DNA from: Rahnella inusitata_A
GTDB taxonomy: Bacteria; Pseudomonadota; Gammaproteobacteria; Enterobacterales; Enterobacteriaceae
Assembly: GCF_965118895.1 (NCBI RefSeq)
Contig: NZ_CBCPJJ010000008.1
Span: 372,001-436,000, forward strand
Reading direction: 5' to 3'
DNA length: 64,000 bases
Positions within the stretch are counted from its first letter, which is position 1; every line of letters starts with the position of its first letter. The translations under genes were made by a program, and so were the position numbers. Positions 1 through 8,851 of the stretch are shown here, piece by piece. The notes under the pieces were generated by a model. That model had not been told where the DNA came from, did not search any database, and saw only the letters and a program-made list of their open reading frames with translations.

Positions 1-88
1 GTGTGCCACTACTGAACCGCTGTTTGCAGCGAAAACGGCGCATTAATCCCTATTTCTCTATCCCGACAATGACATTCAGGAGTTACAA
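1..88. other. Leader of araA; possible 3' end of an upstream gene
   Basis: The window opens 88 bases before araA. Frame 2 stays open from base 2 to a TAA at 44-46 and could be the last 14 codons of an upstream arabinose gene, but so short a stretch cannot be identified. The sequence AGGAG at 77-81 lies seven bases before the araA ATG and is its ribosome binding site. Confidence 0.3.
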
Positions 89-1594
89 ATGGACGCGTTT
101 AAACATCTCGAAGTGTGGTTCGCTATTGGCAGTCAGCATCTCTACGGACCGGAAACGTTACGTCAGGTAAAAGAAAATGCTGAAAAGGTCGTGAATGGCC
201 TGAACTCGGAAGCCGGACTGCCGATCAAGCTGGTGCTAAAACCGCTGGTCACCACCCCGGATGAAATCACCGCGCTGTGCCGCGAAGCCAACTATCACAA
301 CCCGTGTGTGGGGATCATTACCTGGCTGCACACCTTCTCTCCGGCCAAAATGTGGATCGCCGGCCTGAGCATCCTGCATAAACCGCTGTTGCAGTTCCAT
401 ACGCAGTTCAACGCCGAAGTGCCGTGGGAAACCATGGACATGGACTTTATGAATCTGAACCAGACCGCCCACGGCGGCCGTGAGTTTGGTTTCATCGGCG
501 CGCGTATGCGCCAGCAACATTCCGTGGTCGCAGGTCACTGGCAGGATGGCGAATCCCATCGCCGCATCGCACAGTGGATGCGCGTTTCTGCGGCGAAAAA
601 CGAAAGTCAGCACCTGAAAGTGGCGCGTTTTGGCGATAACATGCGTGAAGTTGCAGTCACCGAAGGTGATAAAGTCGCTGCGCAGATCCAGTTCGGTTAC
701 ACCGTCAGCGCGTACGGTATCGGCGATCTGGTCAGCGTGATTAACGAAGTCAGCAAAGGCGACATCGATACGCTGGTGGAAGAGTACGAAGCGACTTACC
801 GTCTGACGGACACCGTGAAGCTCAACGGCGAACGTCGTGAAAACCTGTTAGATGCGGCGAAGATCGAACTGGGCATGACGCGTTTCCTCGAGCAAGGCAA
901 ATTCGGCGCGTTCACCACCAACTTTGAAGATCTGCACGGCATGAAGCAGCTGCCGGGGCTGGCGGTACAGCGTCTGATGCAAAAAGGCTACGGCTTTGGT
1001 GGCGAAGGCGACTGGAAAACCTCCGCCCTGCTGCGCATCATGAAAGTGATGGCCAGCGGCCTGAAAGGCGGCACGTCGTTCATGGAGGATTACACTTACA
1101 ACTTCAAGCCGGGCAACGATTTGGTGGTCGGTTCGCACATGCTGGAAGTGTGTCCGTCGATTGCCAAAGAAGAAAAACCGCTGCTGGATGCGCAGTATCT
1201 CGGCATAGGTGGCAAAGCGGATCCGGCGCGTCTGATCTTCTCCACTCCGGCAGGCCCTGCGGTCAACGCCAGTGTCATCGACATGGGCGACCGTTTCCGT
1301 CTGCTGGTGAATCTGGTAGATACCGTCGAGCAGCCGCATCCACTGCCAAAACTCCCTGTCGCCCGCGCGATCTGGAAAGCCCAGCCATCCCTGGCCACAG
1401 CCGCCGAAGCCTGGATCCTCGGCGGCGGCGCGCACCACACGGTATTCTCGCAGGCATTAGATATCGACGCGCTGCGGTTATATGCAGAAGTGACGGGGAT
1501 TGAGTTGCTGGTGATTGATAACGATACGACGCTGGCGGACTTTAAGAATCAGATCCGGTGGAATGAAGTTTATTATAAGCTTTGCGCTCGGTGA
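89..1594 (+). CDS. araA: L-arabinose isomerase
   Basis: AraA converts L-arabinose to L-ribulose in the cytoplasm, the first step of arabinose catabolism. The 501-residue product has the usual family length. It carries the conserved active-site stretches GGEGDWKTSALLR, SFMEDYTY, SHMLEVCPS and, near the C-terminus, GGGAHHTVF, which hold the metal-binding Glu and His residues. The ATG follows a good AGGAG site. No araB, araD or araC is visible, so any operon partners must lie to the left of the window. A strong hairpin terminator follows directly, so araA is the last gene of its transcript. The identification is very secure. Confidence 0.97.
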   Translation: MDAFKHLEVWFAIGSQHLYGPETLRQVKENAEKVVNGLNSEAGLPIKLVLKPLVTTPDEITALCREANYHNPCVGIITWLHTFSPAKMWIAGLSILHKPLLQFHTQFNAEVPWETMDMDFMNLNQTAHGGREFGFIGARMRQQHSVVAGHWQDGESHRRIAQWMRVSAAKNESQHLKVARFGDNMREVAVTEGDKVAAQIQFGYTVSAYGIGDLVSVINEVSKGDIDTLVEEYEATYRLTDTVKLNGERRENLLDAAKIELGMTRFLEQGKFGAFTTNFEDLHGMKQLPGLAVQRLMQKGYGFGGEGDWKTSALLRIMKVMASGLKGGTSFMEDYTYNFKPGNDLVVGSHMLEVCPSIAKEEKPLLDAQYLGIGGKADPARLIFSTPAGPAVNASVIDMGDRFRLLVNLVDTVEQPHPLPKLPVARAIWKAQPSLATAAEAWILGGGAHHTVFSQALDIDALRLYAEVTGIELLVIDNDTTLADFKNQIRWNEVYYKLCAR

Positions 1595-1599
1595 TGCAG

Positions 1600-1624
1600 A
1601 AGGCCGCTGCAAAGGCGGCCTTTA
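1600..1624 (+). terminator. araA terminator
   Basis: AAGGCCGC at 1600-1607 pairs with GCGGCCTT at 1615-1622 and a short T run follows. It sits five bases after the araA stop codon. Confidence 0.8.
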
Positions 1625-1639
1625 TAAATGACCGGGATT

Positions 1640-2227
1640 TTTCGGTTTCTTACCAGAATGTTTCGGTTTCTTAATTGCAGTGATCACTTAACGCGCTGTG
1701 CCGAAACCGCCAAAGAGGGAGGAAAGCGCCTCCCTCTTTGATCTCCCACGCTTTTTCAAACACGCGCTATCGCGGAAACGATGGCCGTGTTCTGCCAATT
1801 CCACGTGTGGCGCAAAACCCTGCCGCTGCGCGGTTCCCTCTCTCGGTCTTCGAGCCGCAGGTCTCGAAGCCGCTCCGTTCGGCAGGATTTTTTGATCGCG
1901 CCATCTCACCATTTTTAAGTTTTAATTTATTGGTTTCTTTTATTTTTTCTGAGCCGGTGAAGTTGTGCCGTAATGAACCTGTGGCCGCGTTCAAAAATCA
2001 CGCCGTAGGAAGAGGTGGAAAACCGCGCGTCTGTTTGCGCGGGTTGTAACCCGACCGGAGGGCACCGCGCAGCGGCGGGATTTTTGCGGCAATAGCGAAA
2101 GCCGCTGAAACATAGCCGGTCTGCATGGCACGTATTTTAAAGAGCCCGGGATTCTTAAGGGCGGCGGCGATATGCCGCCCTTAAGGCCAGTGTGGGTGGC
2201 AACCCACGGTCTTGACCTTGAAGTTGA
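1640..2227. repeat. Long palindromic intergenic repeat, copy A
   Basis: A non-coding element of about 590 bp fills the space between the convergent araA and GntR genes. It has a left module (1640-1740) with TTTCGGTTTCTTA repeated at 1640 and 1661, followed by a perfect 12-bp hairpin (1711-1722 with 1729-1740). Next comes an inverted partial arm (about 1758-1910), then an AT-rich centre and a full right arm (1951-2227). The right arm ends in GTGGGT/ACCCAC and TTGACCTTGAAGTTGA. The left arm reads as the approximate reverse complement of the right arm; both contain a CCGCTGCGCGG core. Related copies are at 14561-15015 and 42646-43240. Open frames inside are not conserved between copies. Confidence 0.85.
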
Positions 2228-2245
2228 TTTAACAGTCACAAGCCT

Positions 2246-2941
2246 TCAGGCAAATAACTGATCGTATACATGCTGCAAATGCCGCCCCATCCGCGCTTTC
2301 GCGCCCGCCCCATCCCGCGCCAGAATGGCATCCAGAATCCCCTGATGATCCGCATTCATCTCACGCGCGAAATCCACTTCGGTGTAATGGCTTTCAAGTC
2401 GCATGAATCGGCGTGACTGACGCTTATCCCACAGGTATCCCATCATGTCGTGCAGCACTTCGTTGCCGGTCATTTCACTGATCATCAGATGAAAACGACG
2501 GTCGGCCTCGAGAAATGCATCGTTATTGGCATTCAGCTCATTAAGCTCGCGGGCAATTTCTTTAAGCTTTCCGCGCTGGTCGTCTGTGCCATTGATAGCC
2601 GCAAGTTCAGCGGTCATGGCTTCATAAATCTGCCGCGCTTTCACCAGAGATTGCAGGCTGAATTCTTCTTCAGCAGGTGCCGCGTGAACCACCGGAGAAC
2701 CGTCGGGCAGCGGATTACTCACGTATACACCGTTGCCGGTGCGGATTTCCACCCAGCCGGTGATCTCCAGCGCAATCAGTGCCTCACGAATCGACGAACG
2801 GCTGACGCCTAACTGTTTAGAAAGATCCCGCTCGGAGGGGATCATCGCGCCCGGCGCAAATTGTCCGGTATTAATGCAGTTAATCAGGACATTAGAAATC
2901 TGGCGATACAGCCGTTCCACTTTCAGTGTTGGTAATTCCAT
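2246..2941 (-). CDS. GntR-family (FadR subfamily) regulator, probable uxuA regulator
   Basis: A 231-residue DNA-binding regulator. An N-terminal winged helix-turn-helix (about residues 10-75, with SERDLSKQLGVSRSSIREAL) precedes an all-helical FCD ligand-binding domain. Its conserved metal/ligand residues show in DRRFHLMI and in the late histidine of ADHQGIL. The start chosen is the ATG at 2941, which follows GGAGAG; a longer reading to 2989 lacks a ribosome site. It is divergent from uxuA and so probably controls it in response to a hexuronate or aldonate intermediate, as UxuR and ExuR do. I do not assign a symbol because the sequence is only ExuR/UxuR-like in outline. Confidence 0.85.
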   Translation of the reverse strand: MELPTLKVERLYRQISNVLINCINTGQFAPGAMIPSERDLSKQLGVSRSSIREALIALEITGWVEIRTGNGVYVSNPLPDGSPVVHAAPAEEEFSLQSLVKARQIYEAMTAELAAINGTDDQRGKLKEIARELNELNANNDAFLEADRRFHLMISEMTGNEVLHDMMGYLWDKRQSRRFMRLESHYTEVDFAREMNADHQGILDAILARDGAGAKARMGRHLQHVYDQLFA

Positions 2942-3022
2942 TGTTCTCTCCGCGCTGGTGCTGAATCCCAGATCTGTTATCGCGATCACATTAATGATCG
3001 GATTGATACTGAATCATATAGC

Positions 3023-3055
3023 GGTCTGGTGGCCTGACCAGCAGACCACCAGACC
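3023..3055. promoter_or_regulatory. Inverted-repeat operator candidate between GntR gene and uxuA
   Basis: GGTCTGGTGG (3023-3032) and CCACCAGACC (3046-3055) form a perfect 10-bp inverted repeat with a 13-base spacer, and a further TGACCA lies inside the spacer. It lies in the divergent promoter region, 82 bases from the regulator start and 84 bases from the uxuA start, where an autoregulating GntR protein would bind. Function is inferred from symmetry and position only. Confidence 0.5.
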
Positions 3056-3138
3056 ATGCCGTGTCCTAAGATTGAACTTATCACCGGTCATGCGTCAACT
3101 GTATTGATAAACATCAGCAAAAAATTTAAGGAAAACAG

Positions 3139-4323
3139 ATGGAACAGACATGGCGTTGGTACGGCCCGAAAGACCCGGTATCACTTGATGATGTGCGTCA
3201 GGCTGGCGCAACCGGTGTTGTCACCGCCCTGCACCACATTCCCAATGGTGAAGTATGGCCGGTTGAAGAAATCAAAAAACGCCAGGCCGAACTCGCAGCC
3301 AAGGGGCTGACGTGGTCGGTGGTGGAAAGTATTCCGGTGCATGAAGAAATCAAAACACGCAGCGGCAACGTTGAGCAGCACATTGCCAACTATCAGCAAT
3401 CCATCCGTAACCTGGCGGCCTGTGGCATCGATACCGTCTGCTACAATTTCATGCCGGTTCTTGACTGGACGCGCACTGATCTGGGCTATCTGCTGCCGGA
3501 TGGCTCCCGCGCACTGCGGTTTGATCACATCGCGTTTGCCGCCTTCGAATTACACCTTCTGCAACGCGAAGGCGCCAAAGCGGATTACAGCGCTGAAGAA
3601 CAAAAGCTGGCCGCTGAGTATTTCGCGGCGATGACGCAGGATGAGAAAAACACGCTGGTTGCCAACATTATTGCCGGTTTACCGGGTGCGGAAGAAGGTT
3701 ATACGCTGGAGCAGTTCCGCGCGCGTCTGGCGACCTACGACGGCATCGACAAAGCCAAACTGCGTGAAAACATGGCGCATTTTCTACGCAGCATCGTGCC
3801 GGTCGCCGAGCAGTGTGGACTGAGTCTGGCGGTGCACCCGGATGATCCTCCCCGCCCTATCCTCGGCCTGCCGCGAATTGTTTCCACCCTCGAAGACATG
3901 CAGTGGCTGAAAGACACCGTTGACAGCATCCATAACGGATTCTGCTTCTGCACAGGTTCTTACGGGGTGCGCGAAGATAATGACTTAGTGAAGATGATGA
4001 CCACCTTCGCCGACCGCGTTCACTTCATTCACCTGCGCGCTACCCAGCGTGAAGAAGTACCGGGCAGCTTCCACGAGGCCGACCATCTGGATGGTGATGT
4101 GGATATGGTCGCGGTGATCAAAGCCATTCTGACCGAAGAACAAACCCGCCGGAAGGCTGGCAATCTGCGGGCAATACCGATGCGTCCGGATCACGGACAC
4201 CAGATGTTGGATGACCTGAATAAGAAGACCAATCCGGGTTATTCCGCCATTGGACGGTTGCGCGGGCTGGCGGAGTTGCGCGGTGTTGAACGGGCATTGA
4301 AGCAGACTTTCTTCACGGAATGA
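3139..4323 (+). CDS. uxuA: Mannonate dehydratase
   Basis: UxuA dehydrates D-mannonate to 2-keto-3-deoxygluconate in the glucuronate branch of hexuronate catabolism. The 394-residue product has the same length as the E. coli enzyme. It shows the metal-binding TIM-barrel motifs LAVHPDDPPRPI, FCTGSYGVREDN, VHFIHLRATQRE and MRPDHGHQM. The usual partner uxuB (fructuronate reductase) is not adjacent, and the gene stands alone between its probable regulator and a terminator. Its product is the same intermediate expected from the alginate locus at 43-50 kb. Confidence 0.96.
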   Translation: MEQTWRWYGPKDPVSLDDVRQAGATGVVTALHHIPNGEVWPVEEIKKRQAELAAKGLTWSVVESIPVHEEIKTRSGNVEQHIANYQQSIRNLAACGIDTVCYNFMPVLDWTRTDLGYLLPDGSRALRFDHIAFAAFELHLLQREGAKADYSAEEQKLAAEYFAAMTQDEKNTLVANIIAGLPGAEEGYTLEQFRARLATYDGIDKAKLRENMAHFLRSIVPVAEQCGLSLAVHPDDPPRPILGLPRIVSTLEDMQWLKDTVDSIHNGFCFCTGSYGVREDNDLVKMMTTFADRVHFIHLRATQREEVPGSFHEADHLDGDVDMVAVIKAILTEEQTRRKAGNLRAIPMRPDHGHQMLDDLNKKTNPGYSAIGRLRGLAELRGVERALKQTFFTE

Positions 4324-4332
4324 TCGTGCGAG

Positions 4333-4357
4333 GCCGCGCACCGGGTGTGCGCGGCTT
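4333..4357 (+). terminator. uxuA terminator
   Basis: GCCGCGCAC (4333-4341) pairs perfectly with GTGCGCGGC (4347-4355) and is followed by a short T-rich stretch, ten bases after the uxuA stop. Confidence 0.7.
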
Positions 4358-4415
4358 GTTATGGCTATGGCCTTTCTGCTATTGAAGGGCCATCAGTATC
4401 ATTAGAAAAACGTTT

Positions 4416-5933
4416 TTAGAAATTCAGACCGGCGTCATTACCGTACTGTGGCTGAGCGGTCAGCGGCGGCGCAACCGTCAGGGTTATCCAGTTCGACGTC
4501 ACTTTCTGCGATTTACTGTCCTCCACCGTCACCGACAAGCGATAGCTGTTAGTCGCCTCCGGCGAATCATCCCACTGTGGCACGATCACGCTCCAGCCTT
4601 CGGCGTTACGGTTATTAGCAGGCGGCGTAAGACTCAACGCCTGCGTATCGCCCTGCCAGCTCAGCGCCACCACCGGGTTCAGCGCGCGTAACTGTAATTT
4701 CAGCGGCACGGTTTCGCCAGGCTGTAATGTCCACGGCGGCGTGGCGAGGAAAACCGACAACGTTTTGCGCTGTTTGAACTCCATCACCGGCATATTATTA
4801 CGATCTACCATATCCATCCGGCTGCCACGCAACGAGTGAGCCGCCGCGACGTTTCGCGCCGACAGCTGCTGATCCAGCGGTACCCCCAGGCGGTAGTTCA
4901 GCGTCAGTTTCACTAAATCCTGATTGTCACCGTCCTGCCCTGCCTGATGTTCCGCCATCACCGTCACCAGCGGTACCGGCGTATAGTTCAGTCCAAATGA
5001 TACCGCCGACGGATTACTCTGCCGTGTACCGTTGCCGAACAAATCCACCTGATCGCCGAAGTACTGCTCGTAGCTCAGCGAGGCACCGATCTGGCGGTAA
5101 AATGGCAGATAGCCTTTGGTGGTGATGTCGTAACCGCGCGCCTGACGACGCAGCTGGGTCGACGAGCTGCTGTCTGCTTTGTAGGATGAAAACGGATGAT
5201 AATAGTTGGTGGAGAAGCGCAGATAATCTGACCACGCCTCTGCGCCGAGACTGCCACGCGTGAGCTGATGATCAAAATCGTTATCGATAAAAGCGTTGTA
5301 CCCGAGCATCCAGGCGCCGGTGTTGATCCGCTGACCGATGCCAAAATTCCCCACCGTGGCATCGCTCGCACTCTGTAAACCTATCTGGCTGTACACCAGA
5401 TTGTTTTCGGAATTGTAGAGCGGGCTAAACAGCTGGCCTGAGCTGCCGTCAAGATTATGGCCGGTGACGTCCAGCGTAGTGCTGACGTTGCCGAGCGGTG
5501 ACAATAAACTGCTGGTTTCCTTTTGCACCAGCTTTGCCGCCTGACTCAGGGCGATGTTTTCCGCCTGCTGGCGCAACGGGTCATCGCTGTCTGCGGTGGT
5601 GGTGCCGAGCTCTTTCAGCGTGGTCGCCAGCTGCGTTTCCGTGGCGGTCGGGCCGGTAGTGTTTTTAATGTACTGACTGCCGAGGCTCGGCAACTGCGCA
5701 GGTTTTCCGACTGCACCGGTGTTAAACGCGGACAGTTCATCGCTGGCAGGAAGGAAACCGGAAAGATCGTAACTGAGGGCTGAAACCGGGGACTGGGTTT
5801 CAGTGGATTCTGCCGTCAGCGCAGACGCGCTTACAGCATAAAAAGCAGATCCCCCTGCGATAAGCACAGAGAGGCAGGATGACCCCGCGCAACGCTTTAA
5901 TAATTTTCGAAAGAAATCTGTGACGTTTGTCAT
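4416..5933 (-). CDS. Invasin/intimin-type inverse autotransporter, short form
   Basis: A 505-residue outer-membrane protein. A hydrophobic signal segment (residues about 17-38, ending ASA) is followed by a linker. An inverse-autotransporter beta-barrel domain (about 120-350) contains typical strands such as QRINTGAWMLGYNAFIDNDF and LGAEAWSDYLRFSTNYY. One Ig-like C-terminal domain (about 380-490, with TSNWITLTVAPP) follows. Long adhesins of this family carry many Ig-like repeats and often a lectin tip; here there is only one, so it resembles the short YchO/SinH-like members. The gene is single and divergent from the gluconate dehydrogenase operon. A role in adhesion or envelope interaction is inferred from the family. 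Confidence 0.85.
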   Translation of the reverse strand: MTNVTDFFRKLLKRCAGSSCLSVLIAGGSAFYAVSASALTAESTETQSPVSALSYDLSGFLPASDELSAFNTGAVGKPAQLPSLGSQYIKNTTGPTATETQLATTLKELGTTTADSDDPLRQQAENIALSQAAKLVQKETSSLLSPLGNVSTTLDVTGHNLDGSSGQLFSPLYNSENNLVYSQIGLQSASDATVGNFGIGQRINTGAWMLGYNAFIDNDFDHQLTRGSLGAEAWSDYLRFSTNYYHPFSSYKADSSSSTQLRRQARGYDITTKGYLPFYRQIGASLSYEQYFGDQVDLFGNGTRQSNPSAVSFGLNYTPVPLVTVMAEHQAGQDGDNQDLVKLTLNYRLGVPLDQQLSARNVAAAHSLRGSRMDMVDRNNMPVMEFKQRKTLSVFLATPPWTLQPGETVPLKLQLRALNPVVALSWQGDTQALSLTPPANNRNAEGWSVIVPQWDDSPEATNSYRLSVTVEDSKSQKVTSNWITLTVAPPLTAQPQYGNDAGLNF

Positions 5934-6322
5934 GCCTTACACATTTTGCCAGTGAACAGTGATCTTACCTGACAGGCAGCATAATTCAACCTTCAGACCA
6001 CGAAACGCCACATGACAAAGCCCTGCCATCTCTTTTATGTTTTTTTTAACGCCCTTTTATCCTCATCATTGACGCGGATAAAATGTAAACAAACATCAAA
6101 TTAGAGGCTAAAATTACAACATAAAAAACCATTTACACACATTTCATAACATTTTTAACATCCATTGCATTTATCTTTACCGTCAGTTTTCACTTATCCT
6201 TAGCATGTTAACCATTATCACAACGCCACCCGACTGCTTTTGCAGCGCGTTGTTGATTGCACCATTTACCGCCCTCTAAAGCGTTATATATCCCGAACAG
6301 GGAAAACAAACAGGGAAAACAA
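5934..6322. other. Divergent AT-rich intergenic region with duplicated ribosome site
   Basis: This 389-bp region must hold promoters for both the invasin-like gene and the gluconate dehydrogenase operon; bases 6040-6200 are strongly AT-rich. The 13-bp unit ACAGGGAAAACAA occurs twice in direct tandem (6297-6309 and 6310-6322) immediately before the ATG at 6323, so the ribosome binding sequence is duplicated. No small gene or RNA was recognised. Confidence 0.6.
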
Positions 6323-7072
6323 ATGAGCAAAAAAACCTTGCCTGGGGTGACCCGCCGGCAAATTCTCTCGTTCACGGCAGCCTCAGCAGTACTCGGCGCG
6401 GCCAAGGCCGCAAACGCGGTGACGCTCAAAGGTACGCCCGTGTGGAGCCCCTTCGACGCCAGCCCGCCACCGCAAATAGACCACGACGGCTGGGCGTTCT
6501 TCACCGATGCCGAAGCCGCGACCATGGAAGCCATCGTTGACCGTCTGATACCTGCCGACGATCTCAGCGTGGGCGGCAAAGATGCCGGATGCGCGGTGTT
6601 TATTGACCGTCAGCTGGCCGGTTTTTACGGCACCTACGCCCGCCTCTACATGGAAGGCCCTTTCCAGGAAGGCACGCCGGAACAAGGCGATCAGTCACCT
6701 CTGGTTCCCCAGCAGCGCTACCGCCTCGGTCTGGCGGCGCTGGATAAATATGCTCAGTCGCAACATCAAAAATTATTCAAAGATCTGCCCGGCAACCAGC
6801 AGGATGAAATTCTGTCCGGTCTGGAAAGCGGAAAAATGGCTCTCGATGGGATCGATTCCAAATTGTTCTTCGCCATTGCGCTGAAAAACACCATGGAAGG
6901 ATTCTTTGCGGATCCGATTTATGGCGGTAACCGCAACATGGTGTCGTGGAAAATGCTGGGCTTCCCCGGCGCACGCTACGACTACCGTGAATATGTCGGC
7001 AAACATAACCAGAAACTCGATCTGGAACCGCTGAGTATTTCAGGCGGCGACGCATGGAAAATGAAGAGCTAA
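6323..7072 (+). CDS. Gluconate 2-dehydrogenase subunit 3 (small, Tat-signal subunit)
   Basis: The 249-residue small subunit of a membrane-associated FAD sugar-acid dehydrogenase. The N-terminus has a twin-arginine signal (TRRQILSFTAASAVLGAAKAANA). In this family it carries the flavoprotein across the inner membrane folded, by hitch-hiking. The ATG at 6323 was chosen because it follows a CAGGG site and gives a proper Tat signal; the frame is open further upstream. It is the first gene of a three-gene operon, 15 bases before the flavoprotein gene. The substrate could be gluconate, 2-ketogluconate or a related sugar, which sequence alone cannot settle. Confidence 0.9.
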   Translation: MSKKTLPGVTRRQILSFTAASAVLGAAKAANAVTLKGTPVWSPFDASPPPQIDHDGWAFFTDAEAATMEAIVDRLIPADDLSVGGKDAGCAVFIDRQLAGFYGTYARLYMEGPFQEGTPEQGDQSPLVPQQRYRLGLAALDKYAQSQHQKLFKDLPGNQQDEILSGLESGKMALDGIDSKLFFAIALKNTMEGFFADPIYGGNRNMVSWKMLGFPGARYDYREYVGKHNQKLDLEPLSISGGDAWKMKS

Positions 7073-7087
7073 GGGCAGAACACTATT

Positions 7088-8851
7088 ATGGCAAAGAAAT
7101 TACCCAAAACTGATGTGGTGGTGATCGGGCTCGGCTGGGCCGGATCCATCATCGCCAATGAACTGTGCGACGAAGGTCTCAACGTGGTGGCGATCGAACG
7201 CGGCCCGTGGCGCGATACCGCACGCGATTTTAACGTGGCTACCGTAACCGATGAACTGCGCTACAACTCGCGCCAGGAACTGATGTTACGCACCCGCCAG
7301 AACACCATCACCATCCGTAACAATCCGGCGCAAACCGCGCTGCCGATGCGCGAATGGGGTTCGTTCCATCCGGGCAACGGTACCGGCGGCGCAGGCAACC
7401 ACTGGGCGGGCATCACCTTCCGCTTCCAGCCGGATGAGTTCCGCCTGAAAAGCCATCTGACCGAACGTTACGGCGCAAATGCCATTCCCGAAGAGCTGGT
7501 GTTACAGGACTGGGGCACCGACTGGGACGAAATGGAGCCACACTACGCGTCATTCGAACGTCTGGCCGGGGTCTCAGGGAAAGCCAGCAACGTGAAAGGC
7601 GAGCATCACGAAGGCGGCAATCCGTACGAAGGTATGCGTTCGATTGAGTATCCGACCCGCCCGATGGAACAACCTTATGGCCCGACGCTGTTCGCCGAAG
7701 CCGCGCGCAATATGGGTTACAAAGCGTTCCCGGTACCCTCTTCGCTAATTTCAGAGCCGTACACCAACCCGCTCGGCGTGAAAATGGGGCCCTGTACTTA
7801 CTGCGGTTTCTGCACCAACTACGGCTGTGCCAACTACTCGAAAGCCAGCGCCATCACCACCGTGTTACCGGCACTGATCCGCAAAGAGAATTTCGAAGCG
7901 CGCACCAATTGTGAAGTCATGCAGGTACTGACCGATTCCACCGGTAAACGCGCCACCGGCGTGGTTTACATCGACTCCTCCGGCGACGAGTGGGAACAAC
8001 CGGCGGATCTGGTTATCGTCAGCGCGTTCACCTTCGAAAACGTGCGCCTGATGCTGCTCTCCGGCATCGGTAAACCTTACGATCCGGTCAGCCTTTCCGG
8101 CACTACCGGCCGTAACTACGCCTATCAGACCGCCAACGGTGTGCAGCTGTTCTTCGATGACAAAAACTTCAACCCGTTCATCGGCGCAGGCGCGGTCGGG
8201 ATGGGCATCGACGATTTCAACAACGATAACTTCGATCACAGCGGTTTAGGTTTCTTCGGCGGCGGCAGCATCCGCGTTACGCCAATCGGCGGCGCGCCAA
8301 TCGGCTATCGCCCTGTGCCACCGGGTACGCCGAAATGGGGATCCGAGTGGAAAAAGGCCACGGTGGCCAACTATCTCAGCTCGATGTCGATAGGTTGCGA
8401 GGCCAGCAGCTACACCACCAAAACCAACTATCTTTCACTCGATCCAAACTACAAAGATCGTCTTGGCCGCCCGCTGTTGCGCGTCACCTTCGATTTCCCT
8501 GAGAACGACCTGAAAATGGCCGCGTATTGCACCGGTAAAGTCGCCGAGATCGCCAAAGCGATGAACCCGCGTCAACTGGTCGCAAACCCGATGAAAGGCC
8601 ACTGGAACGGCACGCCTTATCAGTCTTCACACGTGGTCGGCGGATTTGTGATGGGCGCGGATCCGTCTACCAGTTCGGTGAACAAACACCTGCAAGTCTG
8701 GGACGTACCCAACCTGTTTGTGGTCGGCGCCTCCGCCTTCCCGCAAAATCCAGGTTATAACCCGACCGGCACCGTCGGCGCGCTGGCATTTAAAGCGGCT
8801 TACGCGATCCGTAATTACTACCTGAAAAAGCCGGGAGAGATGATTGCATGA
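7088..8851 (+). CDS. Gluconate 2-dehydrogenase flavoprotein (GMC oxidoreductase)
   Basis: The 587-residue catalytic subunit that oxidises the sugar acid in the periplasm with bound FAD. The N-terminus has the Rossmann dinucleotide motif VVVIGLGWAGSIIANEL and has no signal of its own. The C-terminus has the GMC motifs SSHVVGGFVMGAD (catalytic His) and NPGYNPTGTVGALA. Around residues 235-250 is the cysteine cluster GPCTYCGFCTNYGC, which in related FAD glucose dehydrogenases binds an iron-sulfur cluster that passes electrons to the cytochrome subunit. The last four bases (8848-8851) overlap the start of the cytochrome gene, so the two are translationally coupled. Confidence 0.93.
   Translation: MAKKLPKTDVVVIGLGWAGSIIANELCDEGLNVVAIERGPWRDTARDFNVATVTDELRYNSRQELMLRTRQNTITIRNNPAQTALPMREWGSFHPGNGTGGAGNHWAGITFRFQPDEFRLKSHLTERYGANAIPEELVLQDWGTDWDEMEPHYASFERLAGVSGKASNVKGEHHEGGNPYEGMRSIEYPTRPMEQPYGPTLFAEAARNMGYKAFPVPSSLISEPYTNPLGVKMGPCTYCGFCTNYGCANYSKASAITTVLPALIRKENFEARTNCEVMQVLTDSTGKRATGVVYIDSSGDEWEQPADLVIVSAFTFENVRLMLLSGIGKPYDPVSLSGTTGRNYAYQTANGVQLFFDDKNFNPFIGAGAVGMGIDDFNNDNFDHSGLGFFGGGSIRVTPIGGAPIGYRPVPPGTPKWGSEWKKATVANYLSSMSIGCEASSYTTKTNYLSLDPNYKDRLGRPLLRVTFDFPENDLKMAAYCTGKVAEIAKAMNPRQLVANPMKGHWNGTPYQSSHVVGGFVMGADPSTSSVNKHLQVWDVPNLFVVGASAFPQNPGYNPTGTVGALAFKAAYAIRNYYLKKPGEMIA

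Noticed and set aside
1711..1740. Hairpin as a Rho-independent terminator
   Set aside because: The stem is perfect but no T run follows on either strand, and araA already has a terminator at 1600-1624.
1640..2227. Insertion sequence or ERIC/REP identity for the repeats
   Set aside because: No transposase frame and no match to the ERIC consensus as I know it; the elements are longer and have a different core.
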